From positions 1 through 64,000 of the forward strand of contig NZ_JAHBGB010000003.1 in the NCBI RefSeq assembly GCF_018390555.1: a stretch of DNA of 64,000 nucleotides, read 5' to 3'. This document shows positions 34,507 through 42,566 of the stretch, one piece after another. Numbering within the stretch: position 1 is the stretch's first letter; every line of letters begins with the position of its first letter. Below the pieces are notes generated by a model, which saw only the letters and a list, made by a program, of their open reading frames with translations, searched no databases and was not told where the DNA came from. Origin of the DNA: Ancylobacter oerskovii (lineage in GTDB: Bacteria; Pseudomonadota; Alphaproteobacteria; Rhizobiales; Xanthobacteraceae). The translations under genes were made by a program, and so were the position numbers.

Positions 34507-35367
34507 TCATGCGATAGCGTTCACGAGATGATCTGATACCGTCGAGATGAACGCGCGAAGACGCTGAAGACGCCGTAGGTCCCGATGGTATCCCATCCAG
34601 ATGTCTCGCGCCGGCGGCGGCGTCGGCAGTTCCAGTCTCCGGATACCTGGGATCTGACTGCCGACCACGCGGGGCAGGACGGCGATTCCGACGCCTTGCC
34701 TGCACATGCGCCCCTGGACGTTGCGGTTGTTCGATCGCAGGACCGGTTTCGCGTTGGGGAAACTCTCGATGAGCCACGCGATGTCAGGGAAATGGCCCGT
34801 GGATGTGTCATGGGTGATCAGCCGGAAACCGGTCCCGTCGCCATAGTTGGGATCAGGCGCCTCCTCGGCGATGTAGACACCGTATTCGAGCCTGAAGAGC
34901 CGCCGCTGAACGACATCGGCAGTGTCGAACGGAACGATACGAAAAGCGACGTCGGCCTCCCGTTGGGCAAGGCTGACCCGGCGCGTGCCGGTCAGGATCT
35001 CGACGTCGACATTGGGATAGGCCTTGGAGAAATTGGCCAAGATAGGAGGCAGGACATAGGCTCCGAACCAGTCCGCCGATGAAATTCGCAGACTGCCTTT
35101 GAGATTCTGCTCCTGCCCCGCAAGCCGGCGTTCCATGGCCAGCGCGCCTTCTTCCATCTGCTCCGCCAGCGCGACGATTCCGTGGCCCTCTTCGGTCAGG
35201 ACAAGACCGTTCGCCGTGCGCTGGAAGAGTGTGTGGCCGATCGCCTGCTCAAATGCGCGAAGGCGCCTGCCGACGGTGGGATGGCTTGTGTGAAGAGAAC
35301 GCGCCGCGCCGCCCAGCGTGCCGGATCGCGCAATAGCAAGAAAGATTCTGACGTCACTCCATTCCAT
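34507..35367 (-). CDS. LysR-family transcriptional regulator
   Basis: A 286-residue LysR regulator with the DNA-binding part TLGGAARSLHTSHPTVGRRL and the ADWFGAYVLPPILANF opening of the effector domain. The ATG before EWSDVRIF was chosen; a GTG four codons earlier is possible. It is divergent from the SDR-hydrolase-VOC operon at 35.5 kb. Between them AACTGA and TCAGTT are 20 bases apart and may be its site. Confidence 0.9.
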   Translation of the reverse strand: MEWSDVRIFLAIARSGTLGGAARSLHTSHPTVGRRLRAFEQAIGHTLFQRTANGLVLTEEGHGIVALAEQMEEGALAMERRLAGQEQNLKGSLRISSADWFGAYVLPPILANFSKAYPNVDVEILTGTRRVSLAQREADVAFRIVPFDTADVVQRRLFRLEYGVYIAEEAPDPNYGDGTGFRLITHDTSTGHFPDIAWLIESFPNAKPVLRSNNRNVQGRMCRQGVGIAVLPRVVGSQIPGIRRLELPTPPPARDIWMGYHRDLRRLQRLRAFISTVSDHLVNAIA

Positions 35368-35526
35368 CGCCACACCCACACAAAACTGAACGTCGAGAGT
35401 ACATTTATGTCAGTTAAAGAACAAATCTAAGCACCTAGATTCCCGCCATCGTCTGGGGCGCGTCCTTCTGGCGATTCCGCCACCACATGAGGGCGGCTGC
35501 CTGGGAAACAACTCGGAGAAGAAGTA

Positions 35527-36351
35527 ATGAAAACCTGGCTTATCACAGGCTGTTCGAGCGGCTTCGGCAAGCGGCTCGCGCTCGCCGCGGCACAGCGCGG
35601 CGACCGGGTTATAGCGACGGCTCGCAATGTCAAGGCGATCGAGAAGATGGCCGAACCTTTCGGCGATCGCATGATCACTATGCCGCTCGACGTGACCGAT
35701 CCGGCGGCAGCCAAGGCAGTGGTCGTAAAGGCGGTGGAGACCTTTGGCGGGTTTGACGTGCTCGTGAACAATGCCGGCTACGCACTGTTCGGCGCGATCG
35801 AGGAAGGCACACCCGAAGAATATCGGCCGATGTTCGATGTAAACGTCTTCGGTCTGATCGAAACCACCAGAGCCGCGCTACCCCTCCTACGACGTTCGGG
35901 CGGAACGATCGTCAACATGTCGTCCGGTGCGGGTATCGAGGGCCGCGGCGGCGGAGGCTATTACCACGCCGCCAAATTCGCCGTGGAAGGAATTTCCGAA
36001 GCGCTCGCCGGTGAGCTGAAGCCGTTCGGAGTTCGCGTGCTGATCGTCGAACCCGGGCCGTTTCGTACCGATTTCCTTGGCCGATCGATCATGATGGCGG
36101 CCAACGAGATGTCCGAATATGCCGCAAGCTCACGCAAACACTATCGCGAAACCAGCAACGGCAATCAGGCGGGCGATCCCGACAAGGCGATCGCGGTAAT
36201 CCTGCAGGCAGTCGACGCCGAAGACGCTCCACTCCATCTGCCGCTCGGCCCGGCCGCTCACGCGATCGCCGAGCGGAAGCTGGCGGCTTTCCGCAGCGAC
36301 ATTGATGCCTGGCGTGACATCACAATCGCCACCGATTTCGACCAGTCCTGA
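35527..36351 (+). CDS. Short-chain dehydrogenase/reductase
   Basis: An SDR of 274 residues with TGCSSGFGKRLA, VNNAGYALFGAIEE, catalytic Ser in NMSSGAG and the YYHAAKFAVEG catalytic pair. The late RTDFLGRS block is common in retinol-dehydrogenase-like SDRs of bacteria. It starts a rightward three-gene operon with a hydrolase and a VOC protein, with GGAGAAG before the ATG. The LysR gene at 34.5 kb faces it. Confidence 0.92.
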   Translation: MKTWLITGCSSGFGKRLALAAAQRGDRVIATARNVKAIEKMAEPFGDRMITMPLDVTDPAAAKAVVVKAVETFGGFDVLVNNAGYALFGAIEEGTPEEYRPMFDVNVFGLIETTRAALPLLRRSGGTIVNMSSGAGIEGRGGGGYYHAAKFAVEGISEALAGELKPFGVRVLIVEPGPFRTDFLGRSIMMAANEMSEYAASSRKHYRETSNGNQAGDPDKAIAVILQAVDAEDAPLHLPLGPAAHAIAERKLAAFRSDIDAWRDITIATDFDQS

Positions 36352-36401
36352 GCGCCGGCGGCGAACTCTGTTTGACCGTCAACATCGATTGGAAAGCGAT
36401 C

Positions 36402-37250
36402 ATGATCGCAGCTTTGAAGGGGTTTCCCGAGCAACTGGTGCCGGCGAACGGCATCAAGATCAACGCCGTCACCGGAGGCTCAGGTCCGCCGATCCTCTTG
36501 CTGCACGGCTGGCCGGAAACATGGTGGGAATGGCACCATGTGATGCCGCTGCTGGCCGAGCATTTCAGCGTGGTGGCTATCGATCTGCGCGGCGCGGGTT
36601 TTTCCGACTGCCCGCAGGGCGGCTATGACAAGGCGACGATGGCGCGCGATGCGCATGAAGTGATGCTTGCCCTTGGGCATGAACACTACGCCGTGTGCGG
36701 GCATGACATCGGCGGAATGGTCGCCTTGCCGCAGGCCGCCATCTATCGGGAGGCTGTCACGCATCTTGCTGTCCTCGACGTTCCACTTCCCGGATGGACG
36801 CAATGGGAATCGACGACGGCAAGGATCTGGCACTTCAGTTTTCATATGAACCGGGACCTACCCGAGCGCCTGATCCATGGCCGTGAATATGACTATGTTT
36901 CGGCCTTCATGGCCGAGCGGTTCTACGATCACAGCACCTTCGATCCGGCGAACATCGCGGTCTACGCGAAAGCGATGGCACTTCCCGGTCGCACACGTGG
37001 CGGCATGGAATGGTATCGCTCCCTCGCGGCCGATCATGCGACTGCGCTCGAGTACAAGAAGCAGCCGCTCCAGATACCGGTGCTTGGCCTAGGTGGGGAC
37101 CAGCGGTTCGGTGCGCAGATGGTGCCGATGCTCAAGGAGTTCGCCACCAATGTGACGGGCGGCCCCATCGCGCGGTGCAGCCACTATGTCGCTGACGAGC
37201 GGCCGAATGAAGTCGCAGCCGCGCTCATCGATTTCCTCAAAGCCAATTGA
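36402..37250 (+). CDS. Alpha/beta hydrolase, epoxide hydrolase/dehalogenase-like
   Basis: A hydrolase of 282 residues. HGWPETWWEWHHVMP is the HGxP oxyanion motif, the nucleophile is Asp in CGHDIGGMVA, and a late CSHYVADERP gives the His. An Asp nucleophile points to epoxide hydrolase or haloacid/haloalkane dehalogenase action rather than esterase. The ATG with GGAAAG before it was chosen over a TTG ten codons earlier. It is the second gene of the SDR-hydrolase-VOC operon. Confidence 0.87.
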   Translation: MIAALKGFPEQLVPANGIKINAVTGGSGPPILLLHGWPETWWEWHHVMPLLAEHFSVVAIDLRGAGFSDCPQGGYDKATMARDAHEVMLALGHEHYAVCGHDIGGMVALPQAAIYREAVTHLAVLDVPLPGWTQWESTTARIWHFSFHMNRDLPERLIHGREYDYVSAFMAERFYDHSTFDPANIAVYAKAMALPGRTRGGMEWYRSLAADHATALEYKKQPLQIPVLGLGGDQRFGAQMVPMLKEFATNVTGGPIARCSHYVADERPNEVAAALIDFLKAN

Positions 37251-37355
37251 AACTCTGCGCCCACGCCGTCGTGGGACGGGCGGATCATGAGTTTGCGGGC
37301 GAGTTGCGCCCACACCGATCGCGTTCGATCAATCAAACAAGAGAGGAAGACTATC

Positions 37356-37886
37356 ATGACCCCACCTGTCATTCGCGGCGTCAATCATATCGGCATCACG
37401 GTGCCCGACATCGAAGCAGCAAAATCGTTCCTGGTGGAAGCTTTCGGCGGCCAGGTGATCTACCAGTCCTTCGGACCGCAGGCTCCCCCGCGGCAGGGAC
37501 CCGAATTCGAGCGGGCCACCGGCGCTTTTCCCGGAACGGTCGTCCGCGCGCAGGCCATGGTCAAAATCGGAACCGGACCTGACATCGAGCTCTTTGAAAT
37601 GCATGGACCCGAACAAGCGCGGCCGGTTCGAGCGAGCGACTTCGGCATTACGCACTTTGGTGTCTACACCGACGACATCGACGCATCGGTAGAGCGCTTC
37701 GAAAAGGCTGGCGGCACCGCGCTTACCGCACCGCGCGCTATCCCTTACGCAACCGAAAAAGGCCCGGGGAACAAGGTCTGCTATTGCCGCATGCCCTGGG
37801 GCACGACGATGGAATTCATCACCACGCCGGACCGCATGGCCTATCATGACCAGACGGATCTGCGCAGGTGGCAGGACGAGGACTGA
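37356..37886 (+). CDS. VOC-family (glyoxalase-fold) protein
   Basis: A protein of 176 residues with two beta-alpha-beta-beta-beta repeats: GVNHIGITVPDIEAAKSFL in the first, ITHFGVYTDDIDASVERFE and WGTTMEFITTP in the second. The metal residues His (NHIG) and His (THFG) with a Glu (MEFI) are in place, which suggests a working metal centre for a lyase, dioxygenase or glutathione-type reaction. GAGAGGAAG precedes the ATG. It is the last gene of its operon. Confidence 0.87.
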   Translation: MTPPVIRGVNHIGITVPDIEAAKSFLVEAFGGQVIYQSFGPQAPPRQGPEFERATGAFPGTVVRAQAMVKIGTGPDIELFEMHGPEQARPVRASDFGITHFGVYTDDIDASVERFEKAGGTALTAPRAIPYATEKGPGNKVCYCRMPWGTTMEFITTPDRMAYHDQTDLRRWQDED

Positions 37887-38022
37887 GCAGGACGCGAAAC
37901 GGGATCCGCATCAGTTCAGTCGCGGCGATGTTGACAGACAGCGGCGCGGACGCGGCAGTTACACGCGCTAGGGCACGCCGTCAAAGGCCTCCGCTACCAC
38001 TTACCTTGGAGCGGCATCGAAT

Positions 38023-38221
38023 GTCCGCTCCCGCGATCGGCTGCGTCAAGAGGAGTATGGCACCCACTCGCTCCGTCGCACGAAGGCGTCCATGATCTGC
38101 GACGGGCAACATCCGCGCCGTTCAGATCTTGCTCGGTCACTCCAAGATTGAGAATACGGTCCGATACCTGGGTGTCGACGTGGAGGACGCACTGCTGCTG
38201 GCAGAGCGGACGGAAATCTGA
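38023..38221 (+). pseudogene. C-terminal fragment of a tyrosine recombinase (integrase)
   Basis: The end of a phage-type integrase is readable: EYGTHSLRRTKASMI in one frame, then GNIRAVQILLGHSKIENTV and RYLGVDVEDALLLAERTEI before the stop in another. The catalytic Arg (LRRTK), His (LLGHSK) and Tyr (VRYLG) region are all present, but about five bases are lost near position 38098, which shifts the frame. The N-terminal two-thirds of the gene is missing. It is a dead remnant, probably of an integrated element, and sits directly before an IS5-family copy. Confidence 0.85.
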
Positions 38222-38227
38222 CGTTGG

Positions 38228-38260
38228 GCGGCCATCCAAGGTTGCGCGGATGGCCGCTTT
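38228..38260 (+). terminator. Hairpin terminator after integrase remnant
   Basis: GCGGCCATCC and GGATGGCCGC form a perfect ten-base stem around a ten-base loop, followed by TTT. It starts seven bases after the integrase stop and is likely its original terminator. Confidence 0.65.
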
Positions 38261-38384
38261 AACGCGCAGGATATGTTGCCGGTCTGTCGATGTTGGGGTG
38301 GTTTGCCGACAGTCCGGTTTGCGATACAAATGGCCCTAGGGTCAGGACCCATTGATGTGAGCGGCGTGATGTGATTCAGGCTCC

Positions 38385-38744
38385 GTGAGGAGACTGGATT
38401 TGAGCGATCTGTACTGGCTGACGGACGAGCAGAAGGCGCGGCTTGAGCCGTATTTTCCGAAGAGCCACGGCAGACCGAGGGTGGGCGATCGGCGCGTGCT
38501 GAGCGGGATCATCTTCGTCAATCGTAACGGGCTGCGCTGGCGGGATGCGCCGAAGGATTACGGCCCGCACAAGACGCTCTACAATCGCTGGAAGCGCTGG
38601 GGTCAGATGGGCGTCTTCACGCGCATGATGGAAGGGCTTTCGGCCGGCGCTGAGCGCAAGACGGTGATGATCGACGCGACCTATTTGAAGGCGCACCGCA
38701 CGGCGTCGAGCCTGGCGGTAAAAAAGGGGATCTCGGTCGCCTGA
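38385..38744 (+). CDS. IS5-family transposase, first frame (OrfA)
   Basis: The 119-residue first half of the transposase: LSDLYWLTDEQKARLEPYFP DNA-binding start, the GLRWRDAPKDYGPHKTLYNR block and the first catalytic Asp in VMIDATYLKAHRTA. It ends just after A AAA AAG GGG, a classical slippery site at about position 38720. A -1 slip there joins it to the second half (KKGDLGRLIGRTKGG). The start is GTG. Confidence 0.88.
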   Translation: MRRLDLSDLYWLTDEQKARLEPYFPKSHGRPRVGDRRVLSGIIFVNRNGLRWRDAPKDYGPHKTLYNRWKRWGQMGVFTRMMEGLSAGAERKTVMIDATYLKAHRTASSLAVKKGISVA

Positions 38745-38764
38745 TCGGCCGGACGAAGGGCGGC

Positions 38765-39154
38765 ATGAACACCAAGCTCCATGCCGTTACCGATGCCAAC
38801 GGCCGTCCCTTGAGCTTCTTCATGACCGCCGGCCAGATCAGCGATTACATCGGTGCGGCGGCCCTGATTGACGAACTTCCCAGGGCGCAATGGCTGCTCG
38901 CCGACCGAGGCTATGATGCCGACTGGTTCAGGGACGCGCTGGAGGAAAAGGGCATCAAGCCCTGCATCCCGGGCCGAAAATCGCGCAACGAGCCCATCAA
39001 ATACGACAAACGCCGCTATAGGCGCCGCAATCGGATCGAGATCATGTTCGGCCGCCTGAAGGACTGGCGCCGTGTCGCCACCCGCTACGACCGCTGCCCT
39101 ACCGCCTTCTTCTCGGCGATCGCACTCGCTGCCACCGTCATCTTCTGGCTCTGA
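38765..39154 (+). CDS. IS5-family transposase, second frame (OrfB)
   Basis: The 129-residue second half: GMNTKLHAVTDANGRPL, the second catalytic Asp in LLADRGYDADWFRD and the Glu in RNRIEIMFGRLKDWRR. The active enzyme is the OrfA-OrfB fusion made by -1 frameshifting; the frame is open upstream as far as the slippery site. All three DDE residues are present, so the element may still move. Confidence 0.88.
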   Translation: MNTKLHAVTDANGRPLSFFMTAGQISDYIGAAALIDELPRAQWLLADRGYDADWFRDALEEKGIKPCIPGRKSRNEPIKYDKRRYRRRNRIEIMFGRLKDWRRVATRYDRCPTAFFSAIALAATVIFWL

Positions 39155-39175
39155 TCAGTGAGTCCTGACCCTCAG

Positions 39176-39421
39176 GCCAATGTCAAGACGTTACTCAAGA
39201 CGGAGAACCCTGAAATCAGGCGCTTCCTGGGCATCGGCGGCAGGTTCGGAGAAGGGCCAGGCGTATCCAACGACTGGACGGTGCGCATGATTGCAGCCGT
39301 CGGCAACTACGGGGAAAGCTTCGAGCGAAACCTTGGAAAGGGCTCCAGACTGGCGCTCGAACGGGGTCTCAACGCGCTGTGGACGAACGGGGGCCTGCAA
39401 TATGCGCCACCTTTTAGGTGA
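39176..39421 (+). pseudogene. aapJ: C-terminal fragment of an AapJ-like amino-acid binding protein
   Basis: The last ~80 residues of a general L-amino-acid ABC transporter binding protein are clear: VKTLLKTENPEIRRFLGI, GVSNDWTVRMIAAVGNYG, ESFERNLGKGS and GLNALWTNGGLQYAPPFR before the stop. No start or signal peptide exists; the fragment begins at the right end of the IS5-family element. The rest of aapJ and the downstream permease genes are absent, so an IS-linked deletion probably cut it. Confidence 0.85.
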
Positions 39422-39719
39422 CCTCGTTCGTTCGGCGTGAGGACAAGTGCGGAGAGCAGACCGATCCTGCTCTTACAGCCCTCTTAATAGCGAGCGAGCG
39501 CAGCCAATCGGGAGTGCCGCAGTCACGAGCCTTTCGAAACGGGCCCATTTCGACTGGATTCTTTTCGATGGCCCCGCCGCTTTCTCTGCGCAAGTCATCG
39601 CGTCATCAACTTTGGCCGACCAAATCTCATCGCCGACTCTCGGCGACGCGACCATAAGCTGCGTCGCGGGCGTTGGTGGGTGAACAACCGACCCGCTGTC
39701 CACGGTAGAAAGCAAAGAT
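39422..39719. other. Unassigned stretch after the aapJ remnant
   Basis: No gene is recognised. A rightward frame ends with HFDWILFDGPAAFSAQV, but it has no matching start region or family I can name. It is likely decayed DNA next to the IS element. Confidence 0.35.
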
Positions 39720-40307
39720 CTACTTCGTAGGTGGCCACCCTTCGGCGGCTTGCGAAGCGATCGCCTGTAGAGCAGTCGACATTCTAGCGACCGCAGCTTT
39801 TGCCTCCGCCCCTGCTCCATGATGGCCGGCGATCCAGGCCACGTCATAGTAGGACAGCCACGTCGACCCGTCCGCGTCTTGCCAGACCAGCACCCTGAGC
39901 GGAAGGTCGATACCCGCCGTTTGAACGGACTGCATCAAGGGCGTGCCCGCCTTGGGATTGCCGAAGATCACCAGCACGGTGGGGCGCAGCGACAGGCCGA
40001 CCTGCGCGGCACCGGCCGCATGGTCGACCCGCGCGAAGACGGTCAAGCCGCGCTCGGAGATCGTGGCCTCCAGCCGCGCCAAGGTCTCCTGCGGCTGGTA
40101 CTGGCTCTTCACCGATATCAATCCATCCGCGGCCATAGCCGGCCCTCCCAATGAGATCGTTGAAACAAAGGCGCTCGCCGCAACCACGACGATGGCGACC
40201 GAGCGAAGCCGCGGAACGGTGCCGCTGTCGAGGCCGCGCGTGATCAGCATGCCGATGCGCGCGAACAGAAGGAACAATCGGTGCCCCAAGACCTTGGCGG
40301 AGCTCAT
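39720..40307 (-). CDS. DUF302-domain protein with membrane anchor
   Basis: A protein of 195 residues. One membrane segment or uncleaved signal (SVAIVVVAASAFVSTISLGG) is followed by a DUF302 domain: GLISVKSQYQPQETLARLEATI, then GLTVFARVDHAAGA and PTVLVIFGNPKAGTPLM. DUF302 proteins are often linked to sulfur or redox stress genes; their role is not known. Its ATG overlaps the stop of the broken cytochrome gene before it (ATGA), so it was once translated together with a sulfite dehydrogenase-type operon. Confidence 0.83.
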   Translation of the reverse strand: MSSAKVLGHRLFLLFARIGMLITRGLDSGTVPRLRSVAIVVVAASAFVSTISLGGPAMAADGLISVKSQYQPQETLARLEATISERGLTVFARVDHAAGAAQVGLSLRPTVLVIFGNPKAGTPLMQSVQTAGIDLPLRVLVWQDADGSTWLSYYDVAWIAGHHGAGAEAKAAVARMSTALQAIASQAAEGWPPTK

Positions 40308-40697
40308 TTCTTGGCGCCGCTGAATTCGGGCTCGGGGATAAACCCATCGCGGTTCGGCATCCGAACATTCACGAGCGCGTTCTTGTCGAGCCTGGCCTGA
40401 GGCGATGGTCCCGACCAGGTCCTGGAGAGGCGCCTTCGAATTGATCGCCTCGCTCGGATCGATGCTGCGGCGGCCCGGGCCGGCCTCCGGGATGCGGCTG
40501 ATCTTGACGTAGCGGGAGCGAGCGCTGAGACCGGTAAGATCGGCGCCCGGCTCGCGAGGAGGCACATCGGCGAGACTCTCGGCGGCAGCACCTTACGTGA
40601 CCGTGCTGCCGGCGATGCCGGCAGAGGCCGCCACGAGGAACTTTCGGCGGTTGACCAGCTCGGAAGAGCTGGCTCTGGTGCTGTCTCTGCTCAGCAT
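40304..40697 (-). pseudogene. Deletion scar joining a SorA/SoxC-like start to a SorB/SoxD-like end
   Basis: Leftward, the sequence begins like an exported molybdopterin oxidoreductase: ELVNRRKFLVAASAGIAG is a Tat signal, an in-frame TAA follows, then SRYVKISRIPEAGPG and PLQDLVGTI as in the sulfite dehydrogenase/SoxC start. It then changes frame and ends LDKNALVNVRMPNRDGF with a short tail, the typical end of the c-type cytochrome partner. The bulk of both genes is missing. The junction is near position 40395. The DUF302 gene that follows is intact. Family naming rests on short conserved blocks. Confidence 0.65.
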
Positions 40698-40734
40698 GTC
40701 GACACCCGAGGGTTGGTTTCCGAGGAAATTATCA

Positions 40735-40779
40735 GTCGGCGGTCTTGGGGCGCTCTCTCAGCGCCCCAAGACCGCCGAC
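40735..40779 (-). terminator. 20-bp perfect hairpin, terminator for the MBL gene
   Basis: Two perfect 20-base arms (starting GTCGGCGGTCTTGGGG) flank a CTCTC loop nine bases beyond the stop of the MBL gene. In the leftward direction the stem is followed by the T-containing run TGATAATTT, the right sense for termination of that gene. Confidence 0.8.
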
Positions 40780-40787
40780 CCTGCGTC

Positions 40788-41756
40788 TCAGGCGCCCGCG
40801 TAGACGAGGCGCGTGAAGAACGCGGGATTGATCACGAACTGGCCCCACTTCTCGTCGAAGGCGGCGGTCGGCTTGGCGGCGATCACCTCCTCGAGCGGCA
40901 TGCCCCGGGCCTTCAATTTCGCGACGTTCGCGTGAATCGCGACGAGCATGTCACGGAAGGCGACCAATCCGGCCCGGTCGCTCACGGGACCATGACCGGG
41001 GATGACGATCGTCTTGTCGCTCGCCATGGCGACGTTGGCTTCTGCCGCGGCGATCGTGCCGCGGATATTTCCGCCGGTCGAATAGTCGATGAAGGGATAG
41101 ACGCCGTTCCAGAAGGTATCGCCGGTGTGCAGCACATCCGCTTCGGCGATATGGACCGAGATGTCACTGTCCGTGTGGGCCGGTCCGTAGTATTTCAGAT
41201 GCAGTGTCGAGCCATTGGCTTTGAGGGTGCTTGCCGCGCCCATGGTCTCGCTCGGCAGCGCGCCTGATGGGGATTTCGGGAACGTAAAGTCCCAGTCCTC
41301 GACCCGCTGAGCAGACTCAAGATGCTTCCTGGTGTTCTCATGCGCCAGGATCACGGCGCCGGCGCCATGAAGCCATTCGTTGCCGTCGGTGTGGTCGAAG
41401 TGCCAATGCGTGTTGATGAGCCTGTTAATGGGCTCTTTGCCGAGGCCGGCGAGGGCTTCCAGAATCCGAGGCTTCGATGCGGTGATCCCGGCATCGATCA
41501 ATACCTTCCCGTCCGGACCCGTAAGAACGGCGATGTTGCCGCCCGAGCCTTCGAGGACGCTCACACCACCACGCAGCTTCGTCACCTTGATCGGATCGGT
41601 CGCCGCATGCTCCCGGATCAGGTCGACGATATTCTTGGCCTGCGCGAATGCCTCTCGCGGCGTGAGCCACCCGCCCGAAGCTCCGAAAGCGGTGGCAGCG
41701 ACACAACACAGACAGAAGCCGCGGCGTGTGAGCATCGGGTGGTGAGTGCGAGTCAT
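40788..41756 (-). CDS. Exported metallo-beta-lactamase-fold hydrolase
   Basis: A protein of 322 residues with a Tat-like signal (LTRRGFCLCCVAATAFGASG). The zinc motif is NTHWHFDHTDGN; other ligands are the His of YYGPAHTDSD, the Asp of LHTGDTFWNG and the His of VIPGHGPV. The layout is that of the subclass B3/SoxH-like exported MBL hydrolases rather than true beta-lactamases. AAGGAG lies before the ATG. It appears to be a single-gene unit closed by a strong hairpin. It is different in type from the MBL genes at 1.5 and 60.7 kb. Confidence 0.88.
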   Translation of the reverse strand: MTRTHHPMLTRRGFCLCCVAATAFGASGGWLTPREAFAQAKNIVDLIREHAATDPIKVTKLRGGVSVLEGSGGNIAVLTGPDGKVLIDAGITASKPRILEALAGLGKEPINRLINTHWHFDHTDGNEWLHGAGAVILAHENTRKHLESAQRVEDWDFTFPKSPSGALPSETMGAASTLKANGSTLHLKYYGPAHTDSDISVHIAEADVLHTGDTFWNGVYPFIDYSTGGNIRGTIAAAEANVAMASDKTIVIPGHGPVSDRAGLVAFRDMLVAIHANVAKLKARGMPLEEVIAAKPTAAFDEKWGQFVINPAFFTRLVYAGA

Positions 41757-41883
41757 GATGATCTCCTTGTGATGGACCATGGGCCGGGCTTACGCCCGTG
41801 CCCTTCGACAGCGGCGCGCATCGGTTGGGGCGAAGAGGCCACGAGGGTGACCCGTCCGCCCCGGCCGATGAAACGCGGGCGGC

Positions 41884-42348
41884 TCAGAAGCCGAAATGGC
41901 TGAGACCAGGATGATCGTCCGGCCGCCGGCCGAGCGGCCAGTGGAACTTCCGCTCCGATTCCGCGATCGGGTGTTCATTGATGCTCGCGTGACGGTTGCG
42001 CATCAGACCGTCCTCGGCGAATTCCCAGTTTTCATTGCCATAGGCCCGAAACCATTGGCCGCTGTCGTCGCGATACTCGTAGGCATAGCGCACCGCGATG
42101 CGGTTGCCGGTGAACGCCCAGAGCTCCTTGATCAACCGGTAGTCGAGCTCGCGATTCCATTTGCGGGTGAGGAAGGCCTGGGCTTCGGCGCGGTTGGTTG
42201 CGAATTCGGCACGATTTCGCCAGTGCGTATCGAGCGTATAGGCGAGCGCGACCTTGGCGGCGTCACGGGTGTTCCAGCCATCCTCGGCGAGCCGAACTTT
42301 TTCGATGGCGGTCTGCTCGTTGAAAGGCGGCAGTGGCGGACGTGACAT
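41884..42348 (-). CDS. DUF1348/NTF2-like protein
   Basis: A protein of 154 residues with the DUF1348 pattern: [20 protein letters not shown], then [40 protein letters not shown] and the C-terminal HWPLGRRP. It is a cytosolic member of the NTF2-like fold with no known reaction. The ATG follows GGAGAT. It is a single gene; the nearest neighbour on the same strand, upstream, is a DUF983 gene 218 bases away. Confidence 0.85.
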   Translation of the reverse strand: MSRPPLPPFNEQTAIEKVRLAEDGWNTRDAAKVALAYTLDTHWRNRAEFATNRAEAQAFLTRKWNRELDYRLIKELWAFTGNRIAVRYAYEYRDDSGQWFRAYGNENWEFAEDGLMRNRHASINEHPIAESERKFHWPLGRRPDDHPGLSHFGF

Positions 42349-42566
42349 TCTCGATCTCCTTCTGGGTCAGAAACAGGTTTGGTCGCAAAAGCGTCTGTAT
42401 GGTGGGCCGCCGCTTAGAACATCGCGGCAGCCCCAGCGGCGCCTCGCCGAACATTCTTCACAATCATCCTCGGTCAGTGGCCTCAGCCCGTTCGACCGGT
42501 GTCGTGGATGTTGGACCTGAGCTTGTGGTTCGGAAGAAATGCGCCATTGAAAAGAAGCGATTTATT

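Larger units (their letters stand above)
38339..39171 (+). mobile_element. IS5-family insertion sequence (IS427-like group)
   Basis: An element of about 830 bases bounded by inverted repeats GGGTCAGGACCCATTGAT and, reversed at the right end, GGGTCAGGACTCACTGAT (16 of 18 identical). It codes for a two-frame DDE transposase. A target duplication is not clear (CTA on the left, TCA on the right), which suggests that DNA next to it has rearranged since insertion. It separates an integrase remnant from an aapJ-like gene remnant. Confidence 0.88.

Noticed and set aside
39447..39683. Tyrosine-kinase-like remnant (FDWILFDGPA)
   Set aside because: The likeness is limited to a few residues and lacks Walker motifs; not enough to name a gene.
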